A stretch of DNA of 11,084 nt from Halodesulfurarchaeum sp. (GTDB taxonomy: Archaea > Halobacteriota > Halobacteria > Halobacteriales > Halobacteriaceae): contig JAGXLJ010000012.1 of assembly GCA_018334775.1 (NCBI GenBank), positions 1-11,084 on the forward strand, read 5' to 3'. The first letter of the stretch is position 1. The number at the start of each line of letters is the position of its first letter. The notes under the pieces are model-generated. The model saw nothing but the letters and a program-made list of their open reading frames with translations, was not told where the DNA came from and made no database searches. The position numbers and the translations under genes are program-made. Positions 7,501 through 11,084 of this stretch are shown piece after piece.

Positions 7501-7526
7501 CTGGTTGTGTGGGAGAGTTCCGGGAA

Positions 7527-8294
7527 ATGAGTCGGTCCGTCGGTGTGGTGGTGCCCGCATATCGCCCAGATGTCGATCTGTTGAAGCGGTATCTTCGGGC
7601 CCTTGACCGCGAAATTGAACCGGAGGAGATCCGGGTTGAACTCGACGCGCCTGCGGACCACACAGTGACTGCCCTTGCAGACTCGCCGGCCGCTATCAAT
7701 GCTGTCGACACCCGCCGAGGCAAGGGCGCAGCTATTACGGCTGGTTTCGAAGCCCTCGAGACAGATGTCCTGGCCTTTGTGGATGCTGACGGAAGCACGC
7801 CAGCCGAATCGATGGGTTCAGTCGTCGAAGCCGTTCAGACAGGTGAGTTCGATCTCGCTATCGGGTCACGTCGACATCCTGGGGCCGAAGTCAGGTCTCA
7901 TCAGACCGTGCTTCGACAGCATCTCGGGGACGTGTTCGCCTGGCTCGCTCGACGGTTTCTGTCGGTCCAATTGCGCGATTATCAGTGTGGTGCAAAGGCA
8001 TTGACGCGGGAGGCATGGCTTGAGATTCGAACGGACCTTTATGAACCTGGTTTCGCCTGGGACATCGAGGTGGTGGGTATAACTCACGCGCGTGGCTACA
8101 CCGTCACAGAAGTTCCCGTCATCTGGAAAGACCATCCGGATTCGACTGTTAGAACGACCAGTGCTGTTCCAGAATTGCTTCGAGCACTTGTTTCTGTTCG
8201 GAAGCGGGCACGCGACCTGACCAGTCAGGAACCGGGATCGGAGTCGATAGCACATCGACCAGATAAAACTCCACTCGTCGAACGAAATTCATGA
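7527..8294 (+). CDS. GT2 family glycosyltransferase, polyprenyl/dolichyl-phosphate sugar synthase-like
   Basis: 255 residues, a single GT-A fold domain. Visible motifs: VGVVVPAYRPD (nucleotide-sugar strand, residues 5-15), RRGKGAAITAGF (63-74), FVDADGST with the metal-binding Asp-x-Asp at 86-88, AIGSRR (111-116), DYQCGAKALTREAW (151-164) and GFAWDIEVV (175-183) followed by TEVPVIWKDHPDST. This order is that of the DPM1-like dolichyl-phosphate mannose/glucose synthases, including haloarchaeal Agl enzymes, which load a sugar from a nucleotide donor onto a polyprenyl phosphate on the cytoplasmic face. No C-terminal membrane segments are present, unlike AglD, so GtrA encoded next may supply the membrane part. 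The ATG at 7527 fits the promoter and the family start. Its stop overlaps the GtrA start as ATGA. Donor sugar and acceptor are unknown. Confidence 0.9.
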   Translation: MSRSVGVVVPAYRPDVDLLKRYLRALDREIEPEEIRVELDAPADHTVTALADSPAAINAVDTRRGKGAAITAGFEALETDVLAFVDADGSTPAESMGSVVEAVQTGEFDLAIGSRRHPGAEVRSHQTVLRQHLGDVFAWLARRFLSVQLRDYQCGAKALTREAWLEIRTDLYEPGFAWDIEVVGITHARGYTVTEVPVIWKDHPDSTVRTTSAVPELLRALVSVRKRARDLTSQEPGSESIAHRPDKTPLVERNS

Positions 8295-8767
8295 GTTGGT
8301 TCGAGGAACTGGTTGCAGGTATGCAAGCCCGTTTGCGGGCGCTTGCCTCCGGTGCGCGTATTGGACAGTTCGTCTCGGTGGGGATTAGTGGGGCCACTCT
8401 TGAAACGATAATCGTGTTTCTCCTCACTGGTGTCATTACGATTCCACCACTGGCGGCAAAGGCAGTCGGCGCCGAGGCGTCGATCAGTCTCATGTTCCTA
8501 CTCAACGATCGGTGGACGTTTGCCAGAGAAGGCGGACAGGGCATCGCTGCAATAGGCCGCCGATATATCAAATCTCATACAGTTCGGCTGGGCGGATTGG
8601 CAGTCGCGTTCGGGACCCTCTATGTACTGACGGCCTGGACGGACATCTCACTAATCATCTCTGGGGCCGATTTCTGGCCAACGATTGCAAACCTGATTGG
8701 CATCGGGGTTGGGATGACAATTAATTACGTCGCCGAGAGCCTCATTACGTGGCGTGTCCACCGATAA
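8291..8767 (+). CDS. GtrA-family integral membrane protein
   Basis: 158 residues with four predicted membrane segments (about 26-48, 52-72, 98-117, 128-149). The family's two short motifs are present: LLNDRWTFARE (70-80) after the second span and NYVAESLITWRV (145-156) at the end of the fourth. GtrA proteins are thought to flip polyprenyl-phosphate-linked sugars across the membrane in O-antigen glucosylation, teichoic-acid and arabinan pathways. Placement directly after a polyprenyl-phosphate sugar synthase, with an ATGA overlap, supports the same role here: flipping the lipid-linked sugar made by the GT2 enzyme. The sugar is not known. The gene ends 38 bases before the stop of the convergent HGPRTase-like gene; no strong terminator is visible there. 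Confidence 0.9.
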   Translation: MSWFEELVAGMQARLRALASGARIGQFVSVGISGATLETIIVFLLTGVITIPPLAAKAVGAEASISLMFLLNDRWTFAREGGQGIAAIGRRYIKSHTVRLGGLAVAFGTLYVLTAWTDISLIISGADFWPTIANLIGIGVGMTINYVAESLITWRVHR

Positions 8768-8805
8768 AACCGAGTCGACCGTCGAAACGAATTTGGAATG
8801 GCCTG

Positions 8806-9369
8806 TTACTCCGATTCTCCGTCTACGATGTTGACCTCACCCTCCTCTACTTCGACTGTAATGAGGGTCTTCACGTCATGTCCCGTCTCCTCGAGTTCGT
8901 TCGAACCGGCTTTTTTGATCACTGCCACCGTATCGACCACATCCGCGTTGATGTGGTCGAGGGCTTCGATTATCGCCCGCAGGGTCCCGCCTGTGGAAAG
9001 GACATCATCGAGTACCAGGACGCGATCACCCTCGTCGACGTCGTTGATATACATCTCTCCCTCCGAGTAGCCAGTTTGCTTTGAGAGGGCGACCTCTCCG
9101 TCGAGCCCGTACTGGCGTTTGCGGATGACGACAAGTGGAATATCGGTCATCAAGGAGACGGCCGTCGAAATGTGAATCCCCATCGCTGCGGGCGTTACGA
9201 TCTTGTCGACGTCCTCAAGTCGTGCCTTCCGGATGATCTTGATGACGATTTCACGGAGCAGTCCCGGCTCGAGCATGGGGACGCCATCGCTAATTGGATG
9301 AACGAAATATTGGTAGTCGCCCTTCTCGATTATTGGGGCGTCCAAAAGTGATCGTTCGAGTTGATCCAT
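8806..9369 (-). CDS. hpt: HGPRTase-like purine phosphoribosyltransferase (hypoxanthine/guanine salvage)
   Basis: 187 residues, close to the usual length of haloarchaeal HGPRTase-like proteins. It should transfer a phosphoribosyl group from PRPP to a purine base in the cytoplasm. The PRPP-binding signature [14 protein letters not shown] is at about 116-129, with the two Asp and the Ser-Thr-Gly-Gly-Thr loop intact. Other family blocks are [15 protein letters not shown] (21-35), [20 protein letters not shown] (58-77) and [20 protein letters not shown] (80-99). No N-terminal helix-turn-helix is present, which separates it from GfcR-type PRTase-like regulators. The ATG at 9369 is chosen: it matches the family start ([19 protein letters not shown]) and lies 26 bases after a strong TATA box. 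It is a single-gene unit divergent from the Mrp operon. The exact base preference cannot be read from sequence. Confidence 0.92.
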   Translation of the reverse strand: MDQLERSLLDAPIIEKGDYQYFVHPISDGVPMLEPGLLREIVIKIIRKARLEDVDKIVTPAAMGIHISTAVSLMTDIPLVVIRKRQYGLDGEVALSKQTGYSEGEMYINDVDEGDRVLVLDDVLSTGGTLRAIIEALDHINADVVDTVAVIKKAGSNELEETGHDVKTLITVEVEEGEVNIVDGESE

Positions 9370-9390
9370 GTCGACTGTACCCGGTGTCGG

Positions 9391-9398
9391 AAATAAAA
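9391..9398 (-). promoter_or_regulatory. TATA box of the HGPRTase-like gene
   Basis: The minus strand reads GATTTTATTTCC, with TTTTATTT centred about 26 bases before the ATG at 9369. This is the best TATA match in the window and implies a leaderless mRNA. Confidence 0.6.
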
Positions 9399-9443
9399 TC
9401 TGGCGATTCTGGTTGTCTTCGGCGCAAGTGGGGCTCAGGACGG

Positions 9444-9485
9444 ACTCTAAGAGTGTTTCAAGGGTTTTGGAGGCCCAAAACACTC
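9444..9485. repeat. Nested inverted repeats upstream of the Mrp operon
   Basis: Three overlapping dyads are seen. ACTCT and AGAGT flank one base (9444-9454). GTTTTGG (9464-9470) and CCAAAAC (9475-9481) flank the four-base loop AGGC. GAGTGTTT (9451-9458) and AAACACTC (9478-9485) form an outer pair around it. The right arm CCAAAACACTC is the reverse complement of the left arm with eight extra bases inserted. It could be a regulator site or an RNA hairpin or terminator if transcribed. Confidence 0.5.
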
Positions 9486-9560
9486 AAAACGGCAAATAAC
9501 CGGCCCCGGACGGAGAGCGGAAATGGTTTTGTCCCCCCTTCGCAAATTGAGTGTAGTACG

Positions 9561-9611
9561 ATGCCTGATGGATGGAACAGAGTGTCGCTCTGTGCGACGG
9601 GGGTGGGATGA
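9561..9611 (+). CDS. Possible 16-codon upstream ORF (leader peptide) before mrpE
   Basis: An ATG at 9561 opens a frame of 16 codons (MPDGWNRVSLCATGVG) that stops with TGA at 9609-9611, only three bases before the mrpE ATG at 9615. Ribosomes finishing it would be well placed to reinitiate at mrpE. It also contains the 9577-9593 hairpin. A frame this short can occur by chance, there is no clear ribosome-binding site or TATA box, and the predicted peptide has no recognisable feature, so coding status is uncertain. Confidence 0.25.
   Translation: MPDGWNRVSLCATGVG
9577..9593 (+). repeat. Small hairpin ACAGAG-TGTCG-CTCTGT before mrpE
   Basis: A perfect six-base inverted repeat, ACAGAG (9577-9582) and CTCTGT (9588-9593), around a five-base loop, ends 21 bases before the mrpE ATG. 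It could be a leader-RNA hairpin near the ribosome-binding site or a DNA operator half-site pair. Its left arm overlaps one copy of GAGTGT. Confidence 0.4.
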
Positions 9612-9614
9612 GAA

Positions 9615-10763
9615 ATGCCAACAACCACAGAGGATTTACTGATTCCGGTCAACGATTCTGAAACGTTACGGGAGACAGTGGCCTATGTTGTTCGGCAGGC
9701 ACGGGATGCGGGTAGTGAAAGCGGACGGAAGCCAGTTGTTCATTTCATCTATCCCATTCGTTGGCGCCCGATCAAAGGCACTGACGTGGTTCAAGGGAAC
9801 GCCCCAGAGCTCCTCGATAAGGTGCGGCTGTGGGCTCGCGAAGATTTGGGTGAGGAGGTGCCAGATGGAGACCTTCCCATTCGAATCGTCACGGAGACTA
9901 TTGGAGCGGACCGGTATTTGTTTTCGCCAGCGGATTTTGCATCGGCCCTCTATGAGTATGCGCGGGCCCATAACATCCAACAGGTCATCCTCGATCCGGA
10001 GTATCGACCTGGTGGGACGGCACCGCTCTTACGACCGCTCAAAGCTGATCTTGAAACCTCGGGATTGACTGTCGAGGAAGCGCCAATTGAGCGGGTGACG
10101 AGGCGCACGCCAGTCGCCTCAGCAGCGACGATTTCGAAATTTGGACTCGTTTTCGGCGTTTCGTATCTGTTTTATTTGATCATTGGCGGCACACTTGACA
10201 CGTTTAACCTTGCGACAGGAGCGCTCGTCGCTGGACTCTCAGCCGCCATTTTTGCCGGGATAACCGCGGAGCGAAGGCCAGTTTTTTCCAGGCTTCTCGG
10301 CCAGTCACTCCGATTGCTGATTTACGGAACGTATCTCTTCTGGGAGATTGCGAAAGCAAACCTGAGCGTGGCCTATATCATCTTGCATCCAGACCTCCCC
10401 ATCGACCCGAAAATGCGGCAGTTTGATGGGGCTGTCTGGGGCGAGTACTCAGTGACGACTCTTGCGAACAGTATTACGCTTACCCCCGGTACGCTCACTG
10501 TCGATGTCCGGCGAGATAGTTTCTACATCCATACGTTGACACAGGACGCACGGGACGGCCTCGAGGAGGGGTCCCTTGAACGGGCGGTGCGGTTCGTTTT
10601 CAGTGGACGAGAAGCGATGCGTATCCCGACGCCGAAAGAACGAGGGAGTGTTCGGGATCCCGAATCAGCACCGACCAGGCGAGGGTTTGGAGAATCAATT
10701 GCTGAATTCAGTGAGTACGATGAAACCGAAAAGCCCGAACAACCTGAGGGGTGGGAGGAATGA
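9615..10763 (+). CDS. mrpE: Mrp/Mnh-type Na+/H+ antiporter subunit E with extra N-terminal domain
   Basis: 382 residues, more than twice the usual ~160 of MnhE/MrpE. Residues about 173-335 are the MnhE domain: membrane segments at about 175-192 and 198-216, a third hydrophobic helix near 230-256 (LRLLIYGTYLFWEIAKANLS), and the diagnostic TTLANSITLTPGTLTVDVRR (281-300) followed by FYIHTL. Residues 1-160 are soluble alpha/beta sequence (DLLIPVNDSETLRETVAYVV; VVHFIYPI; YARAHNIQQVILDPEYRPGG) that looks like a universal-stress-protein-like fold, a combination I believe occurs in haloarchaeal MrpE; its role is unknown. The last ~45 residues are charged and probably disordered. Mrp complexes couple Na+ export to H+ entry. 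The ATG at 9615 is used; its ribosome-binding site is poor (GGGTGGGATGAG). The stop overlaps the mrpF start as ATGA. Confidence 0.92.
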   Translation: MPTTTEDLLIPVNDSETLRETVAYVVRQARDAGSESGRKPVVHFIYPIRWRPIKGTDVVQGNAPELLDKVRLWAREDLGEEVPDGDLPIRIVTETIGADRYLFSPADFASALYEYARAHNIQQVILDPEYRPGGTAPLLRPLKADLETSGLTVEEAPIERVTRRTPVASAATISKFGLVFGVSYLFYLIIGGTLDTFNLATGALVAGLSAAIFAGITAERRPVFSRLLGQSLRLLIYGTYLFWEIAKANLSVAYIILHPDLPIDPKMRQFDGAVWGEYSVTTLANSITLTPGTLTVDVRRDSFYIHTLTQDARDGLEEGSLERAVRFVFSGREAMRIPTPKERGSVRDPESAPTRRGFGESIAEFSEYDETEKPEQPEGWEE

Positions 10764-11050
10764 TCGACGGAGGGATTTTGACCCTCGATACATTCCTCAT
10801 CGGAGCGGCAGCGATTATAGTTCTCTTCGCCGTCGGTCTCCTCTATCGTGTCGCGAAGGGACCGACGATGGAAGACCGAGTTATCGCGATCAATGCAGTC
10901 GGGACGAACACTGTCGTTGTGTTGGCGCTCCTTGCCGTTGGCCTCGATCAACCCGGATTCCTTGACATCGCAATCGTGTACGCGCTCTTGAATTTCCTCG
11001 CAAGCATCGCGATTTCCAAATTCATCGTGGAGCGAGGGGGTGTTCTGTAA
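10760..11050 (+). CDS. mrpF: Mrp/Mnh-type Na+/H+ antiporter subunit F
   Basis: 96 residues with three membrane segments (about 11-29, 41-61, 67-88), the normal size of MrpF/MnhF. The hallmark cytoplasmic loop GPTMEDRVIAINAVGTN (34-50) and the last-helix pattern FLDIAIVYALLNFLASIAIS (67-86), with the conserved Asp69, are intact. It is a small structural subunit of the multi-protein Na+/H+ antiporter. The ATG at 10760 overlaps the mrpE stop (ATGA) and is preceded by GGGAGGA, a good ribosome-binding site; a GTG three codons earlier (10751) lies on that site and is less likely. The mrpE-mrpF-mrpG order agrees with other Mrp operons. Confidence 0.95.
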   Translation: MIDGGILTLDTFLIGAAAIIVLFAVGLLYRVAKGPTMEDRVIAINAVGTNTVVVLALLAVGLDQPGFLDIAIVYALLNFLASIAISKFIVERGGVL

Positions 11051-11084
11051 ATGACCCCCATCGAATGCTTCTTCTTCTCTTCTC
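11051..11084 (+). CDS. mrpG: Probable start of mrpG (Na+/H+ antiporter subunit G), cut by the window edge
   Basis: An ATG at 11051 follows the mrpF stop codon directly and opens a frame of 11 codons (MTPIECFFFSS) that runs off the window. MTPIE fits the way some archaeal MnhG proteins begin, and mrpG is the expected next gene. The following Cys-Phe-Phe-Phe-Ser-Ser is unusual and comes from a pyrimidine-only run, so the last bases could be affected by poor sequence at a contig end. The call rests mainly on position. Confidence 0.5.
   Translation, partial: MTPIECFFFSS

Larger units (their letters stand above)
9370..9614. promoter_or_regulatory. Intergenic regulatory region between hpt and the Mrp operon with repeated GAGTGT elements
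   Basis: This 245-base gap is the longest without a main gene. It holds the hpt TATA box, a cluster of inverted repeats at 9444-9485, a second small hairpin at 9577-9593 and a 16-codon open frame at 9561-9611. The hexamer GAGTGT occurs three times on the plus strand (9451, 9549, 9580) and once on the minus strand (9480-9485). No clear TATA box for mrpE is seen; T-rich or A-rich candidates are near 9491-9500 and 9524-9530, both weak. Operator function is inference. Confidence 0.4.

Noticed and set aside
7341..7526. N-terminal extension of the GT2 enzyme from an earlier start
   Set aside because: It would overlap the DUF2298 gene start, contains the likely promoter, and the nucleotide-sugar strand normally begins within a few residues of the N-terminus, as from the ATG at 7527.
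9294..9611. 105-codon plus-strand frame across the hpt start and its upstream region
   Set aside because: It is antisense to hpt and covers promoter sequence; only its last 16 codons are kept as a possible leader ORF.
10751..10759. GTG at 10751 as start of mrpF
   Set aside because: It lies on the ribosome-binding sequence GGGAGGA; the ATG at 10760 gives the usual ATGA coupling and family length.
1..11084. tRNA, rRNA, CRISPR array, insertion sequence or prophage signs
   Set aside because: No cloverleaf-like sequence, regularly spaced direct repeats, transposase motifs or terminal inverted repeats were seen.

Overview
The window reads as chromosomal DNA of a halophilic archaeon (class Halobacteria). 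The evidence is a set of archaeal-only or archaeal-type genes (Nop10, aIF2-alpha, ribosomal proteins S27e and L44e, PAC2 proteasome-assembly-like protein, an HAH_0734-family protein, a haloarchaeal HGPRTase-like enzyme). The proteins are strongly Asp/Glu-rich, the base composition is moderately GC-rich (judged by eye), and several genes have a TATA-like box about 25-30 bases before the start codon, as expected for leaderless haloarchaeal transcripts. I cannot name the genus. Coding density is very high: no stretch above 300 bases lacks a gene, the longest gap being 9370-9614.

Layout. (1) 2-895: 3' part of an FAD-dependent oxidoreductase gene, cut by the left edge, meeting tail-to-tail with (2) an SbcD/Mre11-like archaeal metallophosphoesterase (892-1587, minus), which diverges from (3) a winged-helix regulator (1667-2443, plus). 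(4) 2450-4656, minus: a compact translation/RNP operon read in the order L44e, S27e, aIF2-alpha, Nop10, PAC2-family protein. Its promoter region (about 4657-4793) is shared with (5) the divergent small HAH_0734-family gene (4794-5060). (6) 5098-8767: a cell-surface-glycan-like module: a large DUF2298 (Chlor_Arch_YYY) polytopic membrane protein on the minus strand, divergent from a GT2 polyprenyl-phosphate-sugar synthase-like gene that overlaps a GtrA-family membrane protein gene. (7) 8806-9369, minus: HGPRTase-like purine salvage enzyme. (8) 9615 to the right edge, plus: start of an Mrp/Mnh-type Na+/H+ antiporter operon (mrpE with an extra N-terminal domain, mrpF, and the first codons of what is probably mrpG).

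How they fit together: the translation operon supplies ribosome, initiator-tRNA and H/ACA-RNP parts. The DUF2298/GT2/GtrA group can be read as building a lipid-linked sugar in the cytoplasm, moving it across the membrane and using it outside; this is inference. The Mrp operon exports Na+, a basic need of a halophile.

Nothing here is clearly a wholly new system. The parts most worth a second look are the 9370-9614 intergenic region (a repeated GAGTGT element in both orientations, nested inverted repeats, and a 16-codon upstream ORF ending three bases before mrpE), the N-terminal domain fused to MrpE, and the glycosylation-like trio. No tRNA, rRNA, insertion sequence or CRISPR array was recognised.
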